NCBI RefSeq assembly: GCF_002964665.1
Contig: NZ_PQBZ01000034.1
Coordinates: 372,429 to 436,428 of the forward strand
Source: Pseudoalteromonas sp. T1lg23B
GTDB lineage: Bacteria > Pseudomonadota > Gammaproteobacteria > Enterobacterales > Alteromonadaceae
Length of the DNA stretch: 64,000 nucleotides
Direction: 5' to 3'
Shown: positions 48,787 through 59,219 of the stretch, in pieces
Layout: each line of letters starts with the position of its first letter
How positions within the stretch are numbered: position 1 is the first letter of the stretch
Notes under the pieces: model-generated
Database searches by the model: none
The model's input: the letters and a program-made list of their open reading frames with translations, nothing else
What the model was told of the DNA's origin: nothing
Position numbers and translations under genes: made by a program

Positions 48787-49455
48787 TCAAAGGCAAGTGT
48801 AATCATTGGGACCGCCAGGACAATTAGCATTAGGTGATGCTTTTACTGTCTTAGACACTTCAGTTACGTAACCATCATTGTCCGTCACTTTAATTCGTAC
48901 GTTGTAATAAGTTGTACGATCAATACTCATAGCTTCAAGAAAATGTTTGCCAAAGCTAACCCGACGTCCATCAATCCATGCTTCTTTTTTTACAATATGG
49001 CCATCAGAATCATCTGCCGACATTCTAACTTCAGTTTGGTATGGTATTTCATAAGTGCTAATGTATGCGTAAGGAGTTTTATCACATACTTCTTTGTAAA
49101 TGGGCTCTTCATGAGAAAACGGTATACTCGCCACACAACTAACGGCATGTCTTTCTGTGAGAGTTCCACCGGTTATAGATTCTACTTGAATCGTGGCTAA
49201 ACCAGATATTACAGTTGTAGAGCGGTTGGTTTCCGAAACATCCTGTGAAAGGGTATGAGATCCACGCTTACGGACAAGACTTCCATTTTCATATGTAGCA
49301 TACCAAAATATACCTGTACATGATGCTGGCCCTGAATATATTTTTTCATATTCAGAAACAACATTCCTGCAATTTGTACTATTACCACCGGCTGCATGTG
49401 CGCCAACCGAACCTATAACCAATGATAAGCTAATTGCTTTTAGAGTTGAATTCAT
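48787..49455 (-). CDS. Secreted protein with Ig/PKD-like domain, unknown function
   Basis: A 222-residue protein with a signal peptide (cleavage near AHA-AG). The C-terminal half (about 130-205) reads like a PKD/Ig-type beta sandwich: VRMSADDSDGHIVKKEAWIDG, then YYNVRIKVTDNDGYVTEVSKTV. Six or more Cys suggest disulphides. I see no catalytic motif. It is transcribed downstream of, and in the same direction as, the large TonB receptor, but a terminator separates them. Confidence 0.7.
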   Translation of the reverse strand: MNSTLKAISLSLVIGSVGAHAAGGNSTNCRNVVSEYEKIYSGPASCTGIFWYATYENGSLVRKRGSHTLSQDVSETNRSTTVISGLATIQVESITGGTLTERHAVSCVASIPFSHEEPIYKEVCDKTPYAYISTYEIPYQTEVRMSADDSDGHIVKKEAWIDGRRVSFGKHFLEAMSIDRTTYYNVRIKVTDNDGYVTEVSKTVKASPNANCPGGPNDYTCL

Positions 49456-49559
49456 TAAGTTTTCCTTACTAAATTGATCTATAAATCCTAAAATACTACT
49501 GTGCCTGTATCAGGCAATATTCAAAAGTTTTCACTCCTGAGCAAAGTGTTCAAAAACAA

Positions 49560-49590
49560 AGAAATACCCAACTAATTGCTGGGTATTTAT
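49560..49590 (-). terminator. Rho-independent terminator after the TonB receptor
   Basis: Arms AAATACCCA and TGGGTATTT enclose a nine-base loop, followed on the minus strand by CTTTGTTTTTG. It lies 28 bases beyond the receptor stop. Confidence 0.75.
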
Positions 49591-49617
49591 AAGTTATCTA
49601 ACTTTATTTGTTAAACT

Positions 49618-52488
49618 TTAAAAACGCGCTACCCACTCTATTGAGAAGGTACGACCCATTACTGCGGTAGTAACAGGGTATCTCGCGCGGTTAAACCAAG
49701 GGCGGCCACCAGTGTAACTTTCATCATTACGCGCTTTTGAATCACGTAGGTTATTAACCCCAAGCTTCACGTTGTGATCATCATTAATCACATAGGTCAC
49801 ACCTAGGTTGTAAACCAGCCAAGGCGCCATGCGCGCTGCTAATGCTCGATGATCATCAGATGGGTTGCGCTCTGGATCTGGATCTTCATAGTTCCAGCTT
49901 GAACCTAAGCGTGTTTGTTGCAGTTGAACAATCCAGTTGTCGTTACGCCAGCCAAATTTGTTATCCCAGCGTGAACGGAAATCGTTGTTTAACCAACTGT
50001 CACGATATTCTTTGTCTATCTCATCACCAGGGAACTCTTGATTAACAACTTCAAGCACATGGGTATATTTCAAATCGATATCGATTAATCCGTAGTCACC
50101 TAAATCGAAGCCCGCTTTAAGGTTCATATCAAAACCAGTTTGTTCACTCAGTGATTGGTTAATATAGGTGGTATGCGCGGTATTCACTGTTAAGCCAACA
50201 TTAGGCGCAGTAGCATCAAAACGCTTGATACGACTGAGCACATCAGCACATAATGCTTCGTTATCAGATTGGCCATTACGGCAAGCCGCTTCAGTTCTAT
50301 AGAAGTGATCGGTATCCCAGCTTTCTACTTTATCTTCAATGCGGATACGGTATACATCGGTGATCAAATCAATCTCTTCTGTAATGCTCCACACAAAGCC
50401 AAGCGTAGCAGAGTAACCGGTTTCTTCTTTGAGATCTTTGTTACCCGTTCTAGTGCCTTGATAACTTTGACCTTCTTTGAGCCTACCCGCACTGTCCATA
50501 TCACACTGATAAGTAATGGCGTCGATTTCTGCTTGCGATAAGCCAGTATCTTGGCCCGTCACTATCTGCACACATTTACTCTCCAACCAGTAGTCAGTAA
50601 ACGGCTGGTAAAAGCCCGATGGCCCAGCGTAAACTTGGTGAATATCTGGCGCCCTAAAGGTTGTACCATAGTTAGCACGTACCAGTAATTCATCTAATGG
50701 ACGGTACTCTAAACCCAGTTGATAGGTAAATGCGCCATCTACCGCGGTTTCATCGTCATAGTAATCGTAACGACCTGCGATATTAGCCTGTACCTGCTCG
50801 GTAATGGGTACTCGGAACTCGACGGCCATACCGTAACGGTCACGCTCACCTTCCCCTTCGGTGCCAGTTAAGCCATTGCCCCAACCCGTGGTCTTATCTA
50901 ACGTACGTGGGTCCAATTTAATTGAGTAATCTTCTGATGACCACTCAAAGGCCAAGGCAAAATCAACAACACCAGCAGGTAGTTCAAATACAGCGCCTGT
51001 CAACGACGCATTAACCGTTGTTACAGACGCATCGGCTCTCGAGTCGTTCACTTCAACAATCGCGTCTCTGCCTTGCGCATCTAATGGTCGCCAGAAACGA
51101 TCAAAGTCCGCATTAAACTCAACGGTCGTACCCGCAAGCGGTTGCCCTAGGAAGTAATCCATCGCTTTATCTGATGCAATTAGATTTTGATGCTCAAAGT
51201 TGTCTGAGGCACTATGAGATATTGACAATTCATAGTTCCAATCATCCAGCACAGTTCCTCTAAAACCTGCCGCAGCATAGAGCATTTCATCCTTAAAGTG
51301 TTTGTTTACATCACCCACTTCCTCTTCGGTGAAGGTACGCTGCATAAACAAATAACGGTCATTCGTTGCATCCCACACCCACTGATCGCCAATGGCTATA
51401 CCTTCTGGTAATCTGTCAGTCCCCCAACTAATACCGTAACCACCACGGTTTTCTGCTTCGCTATCCCAGTAGAGTGCTTCTGCAAAAAACTCATGGTTTG
51501 AGTTAAGTTGCCAGCTCAAATTTGTGTATAAAGACAGATGTTCACGGTCATTGATGTATGAACCATCCCCTGTGCTATCGCGCCCACAGTAAAACCCTCT
51601 ACTCGGTCTTTCAGATAGTTCATAGCCACTCCATTGATCACATACATTCGTGCCAAAGTCTTGAGGATGAACGTATTTAAAATCACCATCAACAACTGTT
51701 CCAAGCATGATTGAGCGTGAATTAACTCTCTGATATTCTGGCTCATTTTCAGTTGCAGGACCATCGTTAAAATCATCTAACCAATCACGCTCATAACCAC
51801 GCAACATATCTTGTTGGCTATACTCAAGCGCATAAGTCAGGCTAAGGTCACCTTCACTTAATCCACCGGTAATTGAGAATTTGTTGCTATCACCGCCACC
51901 TTGATCGGTTGTGCTGTGGCGTAAGCGTACTGTGGTATCTTCAACATTGGTTTTGGTGATGATATTAACTACACCTGCAATTGCGTCAGAACCATAAACT
52001 GCTGAGCTGCCGCCCGTCAAAATCTCGATTCTTGAGATTGCAGCGGCACTGATAGTCGATAGGTTAAAAACATTGTTTTCGCCATTGAACGCGCGTGGGT
52101 AGTTTGCAACGCGACGGCCATTGAGCAATACCAGAGTACGGTTCGCTCCCATACCTCGGAGGTTGACCGTTTCAGCATTCGGTGTGAAGGAGTTAGTATA
52201 CCCCTGCCCCTGCGTGTCGCCAGTTGCCGATGAAAGCGATTGAATCGCTTCAAATACATTTGCGAAGCCTTTCGCTTCAATGTCTTCTGCAGTCATTACC
52301 ACAACGGGTGATGGCCCTTCTATTTGCGCACGGCCGATACGTGAACCTGTAGTAACAATGCGTTCGATTTGTTTGTCTTCTTGTACTTCGCTACCGTCGT
52401 TTTGGGCAGCAATGACCGTTTGACCAGATAATGCCAGACCACCCATTAAAGCTAGCCTAATCGCATTACATAGCGTTGAGTTGAACAT
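49618..52488 (-). CDS. TonB-dependent outer-membrane receptor
   Basis: A 956-residue receptor with a signal peptide (cleavage near VIA-AQ), a TonB-box-like ERIVTTGSRI, the plug (VVVMTAEDIEAKGFANVFEAIQ, then TLVLLNGRRV and GSSAVYGSDAIAGVVNIITK) and a large barrel ending in the aromatic WVARF. It resembles the marine group of receptors for carbohydrates or peptides; the ligand is unknown. A beta-helix/carbohydrate-binding secreted gene lies upstream on the same strand, which hints at a glycan. GGGGA precedes the ATG. Confidence 0.93.
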   Translation of the reverse strand: MFNSTLCNAIRLALMGGLALSGQTVIAAQNDGSEVQEDKQIERIVTTGSRIGRAQIEGPSPVVVMTAEDIEAKGFANVFEAIQSLSSATGDTQGQGYTNSFTPNAETVNLRGMGANRTLVLLNGRRVANYPRAFNGENNVFNLSTISAAAISRIEILTGGSSAVYGSDAIAGVVNIITKTNVEDTTVRLRHSTTDQGGGDSNKFSITGGLSEGDLSLTYALEYSQQDMLRGYERDWLDDFNDGPATENEPEYQRVNSRSIMLGTVVDGDFKYVHPQDFGTNVCDQWSGYELSERPSRGFYCGRDSTGDGSYINDREHLSLYTNLSWQLNSNHEFFAEALYWDSEAENRGGYGISWGTDRLPEGIAIGDQWVWDATNDRYLFMQRTFTEEEVGDVNKHFKDEMLYAAAGFRGTVLDDWNYELSISHSASDNFEHQNLIASDKAMDYFLGQPLAGTTVEFNADFDRFWRPLDAQGRDAIVEVNDSRADASVTTVNASLTGAVFELPAGVVDFALAFEWSSEDYSIKLDPRTLDKTTGWGNGLTGTEGEGERDRYGMAVEFRVPITEQVQANIAGRYDYYDDETAVDGAFTYQLGLEYRPLDELLVRANYGTTFRAPDIHQVYAGPSGFYQPFTDYWLESKCVQIVTGQDTGLSQAEIDAITYQCDMDSAGRLKEGQSYQGTRTGNKDLKEETGYSATLGFVWSITEEIDLITDVYRIRIEDKVESWDTDHFYRTEAACRNGQSDNEALCADVLSRIKRFDATAPNVGLTVNTAHTTYINQSLSEQTGFDMNLKAGFDLGDYGLIDIDLKYTHVLEVVNQEFPGDEIDKEYRDSWLNNDFRSRWDNKFGWRNDNWIVQLQQTRLGSSWNYEDPDPERNPSDDHRALAARMAPWLVYNLGVTYVINDDHNVKLGVNNLRDSKARNDESYTGGRPWFNRARYPVTTAVMGRTFSIEWVARF

Positions 52489-53050
52489 AGATTTCCCCTA
52501 AGTTATTTGTAAACACAGTGATAACACACCAAATACTATTTGTTGTTTTTATGGCGCGCATATGGAAACACATTATTAACAGTATGTAAATATTCATTGT
52601 CGGATATAAATAAATTTATAACGTGAATTTATGTGGTTTTATCGCTTTTTACTGCACCGACTAAATTCCTTGTGCATACAAATTAGGGTTGGTTGCTCGA
52701 GGAGTTACTCAGTGCTGTGACAAGCGGCAACACGCCTTTGCTTTAACCACTTATCTAGAGCGAAGATTATGCAAGATCAGTTGAACGAAAGATTGCAGCC
52801 CAAAACGCCATTATTGCAATTAACCAATTAAAACTTAAGAGGTTTTTTATTCACTAAATCAATGACACTAAGAGACTAGTGCCGTTGAGCATATCCAATC
52901 TAAGCATCAACGGGAGGTTTATTGAATATTAAGAAACAATACAAACTAAGTTATGCCCAAAGTAAGACAGAAAGTTTGCTCAAGCTGTAACACGCTATAA
53001 TCGCAAGTAGATTGAAGGCATGCTGTTAATCAACATGCCACATTGATGCA
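52489..53050. other. Gap of about 560 bases
   Basis: No gene is credible on either strand. A hairpin GGCATG/CATGCC at 53017-53039 just beyond the stop of the beta-helix gene may terminate it, although T-runs are poor. CCGTTGA/TCAACGG flank 52883-52914. The right part (minus-strand upstream of the receptor) is AT-rich and probably holds the receptor promoter. Confidence 0.5.
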
Positions 53051-55236
53051 TCATAGCGACAGTTCAACGTGCCCCACATCCCAAGGAATGATAGGTAGCA
53101 TGTTAGGCTTTTCTAATAACTGCCCTGAGCGGATCAAATTGAAGTTTTCATCCTGATAGTCGTAGTGTTTACTGTCACCATTAAGTTGGTTTTCGATAGT
53201 AATTGCGCGTATATACAGGTTTCTATCCTGTCCGTTACCATAATAGTCATTAATAAAATGGACTTCTATCTTGTCAATTTGTGTGACTGAAAAATCTACG
53301 TCAAATTCATAGTATTGATATTGTCCCGAGGTCAACTGTTGTGCCACTAACAGCCCATTGACGAATAACTCAAAGCGGGCATACTCATCGTTTGCGAGAC
53401 TGCCCTTAGCTTCTATGCGTACTTTTGCAGCTTTGATATCGGCCTTGGGTTTTCTCCTTTCACTAATTTTGACACCAGTTCACACTGGAACTGTGTCGTA
53501 TCAAATTGGCGTTGGATGTAACTTCCTTGTGACTCGAACCCCATACTTTGCAACGTTTGCCAGCCTATTCTTGGTAAGCTGCCAGTCGTATCATTATGGG
53601 AGTTAATCTGCCACAAAGCGCCCTGTGGGTTGTTGGAAACATAATAATTGTGATTAAGTTCGGTTAGTTGTTCTATTTTCGTTTTTTGCTCAGAGGTATC
53701 ACCTTTTAGCCTTACGAATACATCGTTGTTATCAACGCCTGAGTTCATAAAACTGTTATGACGAATAACATTATTGATTGCATCCCATTGTGCTTCACTG
53801 CCGCTAAGTAAAGCACCTTGACTGTCAACTAGAGCGGGCGCAAAACGCTCGCCTCGATTGTCTCCACGATTCTTCCAGTTAACATTGACTGACGCACCTT
53901 CGCGCGATGGTATTTCCTCAACATAATTGCCATAAACCTGAGTATAGCCAGAATTTGACAGGTAAATTTGCCCACCAGACTCAATTCCATTACCGCCCAG
54001 TAAATTCCCCTCGATCACTGCATCAAAGCTGATTTCGTGAAAAATCCCCGGACCTAAGTTGTTCCAAGCAATATTCCACTTATATTCCACCTGCTCATTG
54101 TTCACATCTGTCCAAAGCCCTGGTCCGTTATTTTCGTATACACAGTTACGACTGACTCTCAAACCATAGCTCTTATAAAATTTGCTTGCGCCGCCCTCTG
54201 CGTGCCAGTTGATCCCCAAAATATTATTATCATGAATATGGTTGGCATCGATTAAAGAGTGCATTGCGTGAGTCGCCGCTATTCCTAGTTGGCCATTATT
54301 GAATACATGGTTGTATCGCATGATGGATTCCGCCCCAATTTTTATGCCGACTCCATGAGAGTGCCTGACAACATTATTTTCTATTTTCCAACCAGCCGGT
54401 GGCCACTGTCCACCAATTGCACCATGCTGAAGACGTGTCGCGAATTTTTCAATAACTAAACCATAAACACCCACATCAGTATTTTCTGTGGCACCGCTAG
54501 AAACCGGCTTTGGCTTGTATAAGCCGTTAAACAAATAGCGCCACTCAAAAGCTGCTGATGCTAAAGACAATTCCCACAGAGCATCTACTGAATCTTGTTT
54601 ATGTATATAAATTTCACCAGTTTGGTAGTCAAAGAACCAAGTTCCGGGTGTCACACTCTCTAACGAAGCAACATGCATCAATGGTGAATCGTTACGATAC
54701 AAATCCTCAGGCAGATGACAGCGAGGGTTTATATATTCTCCAGCCTCATCACGCTTACAGTAACTTTGTGGTGTTTTGTAGATTACTCGCTCTACATCCG
54801 GTGCGTTGTTAATTGATGCCTTGAAGTAGTCGCCAACAGCTATCCAGTTGGTGACTTTCTGAGCGCCTTTTATGATTGAAAGGTGCTTACATTGCGAATC
54901 GAATTCACCATAAAATTGCATGCCCTTTCTTGGCACGATAGGTGTGCTGAGATAATGAACCCCCGCTTTTATGACAAACACCGTGTTGTCTGCAAAGCTG
55001 CGAATATAATTATTAGAGAGTTGACCAGGACTCACTTCTATATAGTCAACACCTGTCGGTACTTCGCTGCATCTAGGTGCAAATATATTCTGTTGTTCTT
55101 GGTGAATAAGTTGGGGCAACTCAAGTGCCAGCTCAGGATTCCGACTTGTTAATATGGTTCTTTCGAGTGCAAATGATGTGCTTATCAAACTGACTGAGAC
55201 ACAGCAAACTGCGAGTAGTTTAGAGAGTATGTTCAC
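53051..55236 (-). pseudogene. Secreted right-handed beta-helix protein with C-terminal carbohydrate-binding module, frameshifted
   Basis: GTG start at 55236 (AAGGAA seven bases upstream), a signal peptide, then a parallel beta-helix of many short repeats (NNVVRHSHGVGI, NHIHDNNILGI, NAIEGNLLGGN-like units) of the kind found in polysaccharide lyases and epimerases. The main frame stops at 53413 shortly after the helix. The next frame continues KADIKAAKVRIEAKGSLAND and INDYYGNGQDRNLYIRAI, the calcium-dependent CBM36/CBM60-like pattern, to 53051. Adding one base to TTTT at 53450-53453 joins both into one frame of about 728 codons. Enzyme activity is not provable from this. Confidence 0.78.
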
Positions 55237-55358
55237 TTACTATTCCTTTTGTTTTTTTAATGTGAACATTGTAAATTATTTTTTTATGGATTTATGACGT
55301 AATCACGAATTTTTGATGAAAGCGGTACTATTTACACGCTAATCCTGCGATGAAAAAT

Positions 55359-55392
55359 AAAAAGCCCAGCGGGTTCGCCGCTGGGCTTTTTC
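55359..55392. terminator. Terminator after the amidohydrolase pair
   Basis: Thirteen-base arms AAAAGCCCAGCGG and CCGCTGGGCTTTT enclose a five-base loop, with T-runs on both strands. It lies about 25 bases beyond the amidohydrolase stop. Confidence 0.92.
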
Positions 55393-55416
55393 TTACAAAC
55401 TATGTTTAACGGCTTA

Positions 55417-56649
55417 CTATTTAGTGTAAGCGCGTGGTAATTCAGAATCCGTGGTGTAGCGCTCACGCAGTTTGTCGTGACGAGACTCGGTCGTTACTTC
55501 TTCACCATTGATCCACATTTTTTCTACCGTTGTGCTCAATTCAAATGGGTCAGCACTCCAAAGTACTAAATCCGCTGGCTGGCCAACTGCAATCTTACCA
55601 CCATCAATGGCAAAAGCATCGGCAACATTGCTAGTGACTGCCTTGATAGCACTGTCGTAGCTCATACCATTAGACACAGCGATACCCGCATCAAAACGAA
55701 GCTGATAAAGATTGTGGCTGCTGTCACCCGCTATCGTCAGTAACACTTTCACACCTGCTTTTTCAAGCTTGCCGGCGTTTTCTAACGTAGCATGCATCGC
55801 ATCAAAATCTGATGGTAAGTTAGCTACTGCACTAACAATCACTGGGATCTCGGCTTTTGCTAACTCGTCAGCCAGTAACACCGCATCCGCAGCGCCGCTT
55901 ATGATGACATCTAGTCCAAAATCAGATTTCAGTTTGATGATTTGAGTGATGTCCGCTGCACGGCTTGCGCCGATCACAACTGGCATTTCACCGTTTAATA
56001 ATTGAGTGAGAACACGCTCTTCGCCGCTAGGTTTGTCAGCATCTTTTTTATCGTCTTTTTTAGCTAATTTAGCCTTTTGACCTTCCAGCTTTTCAACAAA
56101 TTGTTGGAACGACAGTGCTCTTGAGCCTTTGCTTTTTGCACCAAGATAAATCACAAATGCGGTATGTTTATCAGTAACGCTATCAAACTCACCACTTAAA
56201 TTTGCTGTGAACGCAAGACCTTGGTATGCACCATCATAATTTAATGGCGTCGCCACGTTCTGCGTGATCCCGCCTTTTCTAGCATATGGGATCAAACTTG
56301 AACGAGCGTTAAAAGCGTAGCTTGGATCAAAGTCTAAACCGGCCTTTTCATCAGAGGCATCACGAGAATTTGCTACCGCACCGACTTCTACCAAACCCAG
56401 CTGGTTCATCGACCCGATGAACCCCGGTGTAAGTACCAAGCCATTTGCTCTGATTGTCTCGTTCGCAGTGACATTCTCAGGATTGATTGCTTTGATCTTA
56501 CCATCTTCAATCAATACGGTAGCGTTGTTTAATGTACCTTGCTCTGTTGCGGTGTGAACAGTAGCGCCGGTAATGGCTGTAACTTGTGCAAAAGCTGCCG
56601 AACTTGCCAGCAACGCGCCCGTGATCATAGATAACTTAAATTTTGTCAT
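55417..56649 (-). CDS. Exported amidohydrolase-like protein lacking the HxH metal site
   Basis: A 410-residue exported protein (signal peptide, cleavage near AFA-QV) with the overall amidohydrolase fold, including the C-terminal AVGQPADLVLWSADPFELST strand set. At the place where the family has GIIDVHSH it reads GFIGSMNQ, so the first metal-binding His pair is absent; other metal ligands are also hard to see. It is 12 bases downstream of an intact relative, with AAGGAG before the ATG. It is probably a non-catalytic partner or a changed binding protein. Confidence 0.85.
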   Translation of the reverse strand: MTKFKLSMITGALLASSAAFAQVTAITGATVHTATEQGTLNNATVLIEDGKIKAINPENVTANETIRANGLVLTPGFIGSMNQLGLVEVGAVANSRDASDEKAGLDFDPSYAFNARSSLIPYARKGGITQNVATPLNYDGAYQGLAFTANLSGEFDSVTDKHTAFVIYLGAKSKGSRALSFQQFVEKLEGQKAKLAKKDDKKDADKPSGEERVLTQLLNGEMPVVIGASRAADITQIIKLKSDFGLDVIISGAADAVLLADELAKAEIPVIVSAVANLPSDFDAMHATLENAGKLEKAGVKVLLTIAGDSSHNLYQLRFDAGIAVSNGMSYDSAIKAVTSNVADAFAIDGGKIAVGQPADLVLWSADPFELSTTVEKMWINGEEVTTESRHDKLRERYTTDSELPRAYTK

Positions 56650-56661
56650 GGTGTACGCTCC

Positions 56662-58044
56662 TTATCGTTGGCCTAACATGAAATCACTAACAGCTTGATA
56701 TTTTTCATCTTTACGGTCATAAACTTTTGCACCGTCGATGTAAACATGCTCAGCCTTTGCATACACGCTAAACGGGTTTTTATCCCAAATGACTACATCT
56801 GCCTGCTTACCTTGCTCCAATGAGCCAGTTTTATCAGCAACCCCTAACGACTTAGCCGCGTTGTAGGTAATCCATTTAATCGCATCTTGTTCTTTTAAAT
56901 TGAAGCCCTTTTGGTTCGCGGTATACATCACTTTACCAGCTTCCTGATTTAGACGCTGAATGGTTGTGTCCGAGTCAGAGTGAACCACAGCACATGAATT
57001 TTTAACCGCATCAACAATTGCGACATTCTCTTGAACCATGTCATAGGCTTCCATCTTAAAGCCCCACCAATCTGGCCAAAGTGCAGCACAGTTGCCATTT
57101 TCAGCAAGTAAGTCTGCAACTTTGTATGCTTCGATACCATGATGGAACGTGCCCGAGTGATAATTGAACTCTTTACCTAAGTCGATCATCATCGCCATTT
57201 CTTCGGCTTTATAACAGTGGTTGTGAATTAAGATCTCACCATCTAATACACCTCTGAGCGTATCTAGCCTAATATCACGCTTTGGTGCATCTGGGTTCAT
57301 TCCCGCTGCATATTCTTGTTCGTAGCGCTCCCAAGCACGTTTATATTCTGTCGCTTCGATCCACGCTTGGCGATAACCCGCCATATTACCCATACGAGTG
57401 TAAGGTGCTACACCCTTTCCACCGTATACACGCTTAGGGTTTTCGCCACAGGCCATTTTTAAACCATAAGGTGCATCTGGAAACTTCATACCTTGCATGG
57501 TATGTGCTGGGACATTTTTCAATGTAACGCTACGGCCACCAAATAAGTTTGCTGAACCTGGTAAAATTTGTAACGTGGTGATCCCGCCTTCACGCGCTCT
57601 ATTGAAACCAGGATCTTGAGGCCATACAGAGTGCTCAACCCATACCTGTGCAGTATTTGGGCTCACCATTTCATTGCCATCTTGGTGTGATTCAACCGCC
57701 GGACTTGGATACGCACCCAAGTGTGAGTGCACATCAATAATACCAGGTGTTACCCACTTACCTTGTGCATCAACGGTCGTATCTGCTTGTACATTAAGAT
57801 CAACACCTATTTGGCTTATTTTACCGTCAACAATATAAACATCGGCATTATCTAAACGCTCACCCGTACCAGTTAATACCGTTGCATTGGTAATCAAAGT
57901 TGCGCTTGAAGGCATAGCTTTGTATGTGCTTGGGTATGGGTTTTTATCGATATTTACTTTGTCTTTTTGCGGGCCTTTATCTTGGCAGCCCGCTAGTGCA
58001 GCACTCAATGCCAGCACCAATATGGAAGGGGCAAATTTTTGCAT
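56662..58044 (-). CDS. Amidohydrolase family lipoprotein
   Basis: A 460-residue lipoprotein (lipobox AALAGC, Cys20) of the imidazolonepropionase-like amidohydrolase group. The metal site begins with VTPGIIDVHSHLGAYPSP and continues with LIHNHC, HSGTFHHGIEAYK and the Asp in VVHSDSD; the C-terminal beta sandwich strand GSLEQGKQADVVIWDKNPFS is clear. It probably hydrolyses an amide or peptide-like substrate in the periplasm. It forms an operon with the HxH-less relative downstream. Confidence 0.92.
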   Translation of the reverse strand: MQKFAPSILVLALSAALAGCQDKGPQKDKVNIDKNPYPSTYKAMPSSATLITNATVLTGTGERLDNADVYIVDGKISQIGVDLNVQADTTVDAQGKWVTPGIIDVHSHLGAYPSPAVESHQDGNEMVSPNTAQVWVEHSVWPQDPGFNRAREGGITTLQILPGSANLFGGRSVTLKNVPAHTMQGMKFPDAPYGLKMACGENPKRVYGGKGVAPYTRMGNMAGYRQAWIEATEYKRAWERYEQEYAAGMNPDAPKRDIRLDTLRGVLDGEILIHNHCYKAEEMAMMIDLGKEFNYHSGTFHHGIEAYKVADLLAENGNCAALWPDWWGFKMEAYDMVQENVAIVDAVKNSCAVVHSDSDTTIQRLNQEAGKVMYTANQKGFNLKEQDAIKWITYNAAKSLGVADKTGSLEQGKQADVVIWDKNPFSVYAKAEHVYIDGAKVYDRKDEKYQAVSDFMLGQR

Positions 58045-58156
58045 TGTTTTATCTCTATTGTTTTTATTTCTATTAAACTGTACCTAAACGCGACGAAAAA
58101 TGCGAAGTAAAAACCTCAAATTGCATTTATACGCGACGAATGTTTGTTTTTTTACA

Positions 58157-58951
58157 CTAACGTGCGATGTACTCTCGATAAAGCTTAGCAAGCGCGGCGT
58201 CGATGTCTAACTTTGTGTCTTGTTTCATCAGGCGCTCAGTTGCTCGCGCGACAAAATCTGAATTTTGCTTGTGCTGCTTGGCAAATGCTTTGATCTTCTC
58301 TTTGCCAATATCTAATACCTTGGGTTCATTGTATCTGTGATGATACTGACTCAAAGCCTTGTCAAAATTACCTGCACATTCTTTCACTAGCAAATCGTAA
58401 AAACGACTCCTTTGTACGCCAAACACGTCAAAACAGTGATTCAATGCGTCATCAAAGCTTGTAAATTCCTGCTCGCCAACAATAAAGCAATCTTTTGCTG
58501 CGGGCCTGATTTCACTTGCATCTTCACTAGATAAAATAAATGGTATAAATGCTAAACGTGAGGCTGCTTCACTACCTAGGCGCATGCCTGCGCTAATACT
58601 GTGCTGGAACTCAGGGCTCATCTCATCAAGTTCTGCTTCGTGCCACATATGATAAACTTTAAGCGCCTTAGCATATTTCCCTGCCAACTTGTTTTTGAGC
58701 TTATCGACTCGCTCTGCGAGTGTTAATACCCGCTCGTTGTGCAGCAGTGCGTAACACTCATAACATGCCGGAACACTGATAAAGTCGGCATTTTCAGAAA
58801 ACTCTAGTACTAGCTCAGCATGCTCTAAAGGTGGGCAGTAATCTGTGTCGGTTGCTTCACACCCACAATAGTAACAACGATTTGCGTCCTGAACTTGTTT
58901 GGCAAATCCTTGCTTGTAGTAATGTTTGAGCGTGTTTTTATTTACCGCCAT
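58157..58951 (-). CDS. Zinc-finger / HNH-like protein of unknown function
   Basis: A 264-residue soluble protein. Residues 26-76 hold two Cys pairs in a treble-clef-like layout (CYYCGCEATDTDYCPPLEH, then VPACYECYALLHN), as in HNH-type domains, but the His-Asn-His catalytic set is not evident. A helical C-terminal region follows. It may bind nucleic acid. I do not recognise a named family. Confidence 0.7.
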   Translation of the reverse strand: MAVNKNTLKHYYKQGFAKQVQDANRCYYCGCEATDTDYCPPLEHAELVLEFSENADFISVPACYECYALLHNERVLTLAERVDKLKNKLAGKYAKALKVYHMWHEAELDEMSPEFQHSISAGMRLGSEAASRLAFIPFILSSEDASEIRPAAKDCFIVGEQEFTSFDDALNHCFDVFGVQRSRFYDLLVKECAGNFDKALSQYHHRYNEPKVLDIGKEKIKAFAKQHKQNSDFVARATERLMKQDTKLDIDAALAKLYREYIAR

Positions 58952-59219
58952 TGGACTCTCGTATTCTTAACATTCAACACTTAAATGAAAACCGTTAATT
59001 ATGTGCGCGAAAACAGAATGTAAACGCCAAAAATCATCACAAAATCCAGCTCAAAAAACGCCATTTTAACAACTTTCATTTCATTAAATTTCAATTGGTT
59101 AAATATGAATTGCAACACCATAATACTTGCTTACATTGTTGCGAGGTTACTTAACAACTCCTTACAAACTTATGGTCAATACTTAATAAGCACTTAAACT
59201 CATTGAACGGAGAAATACA

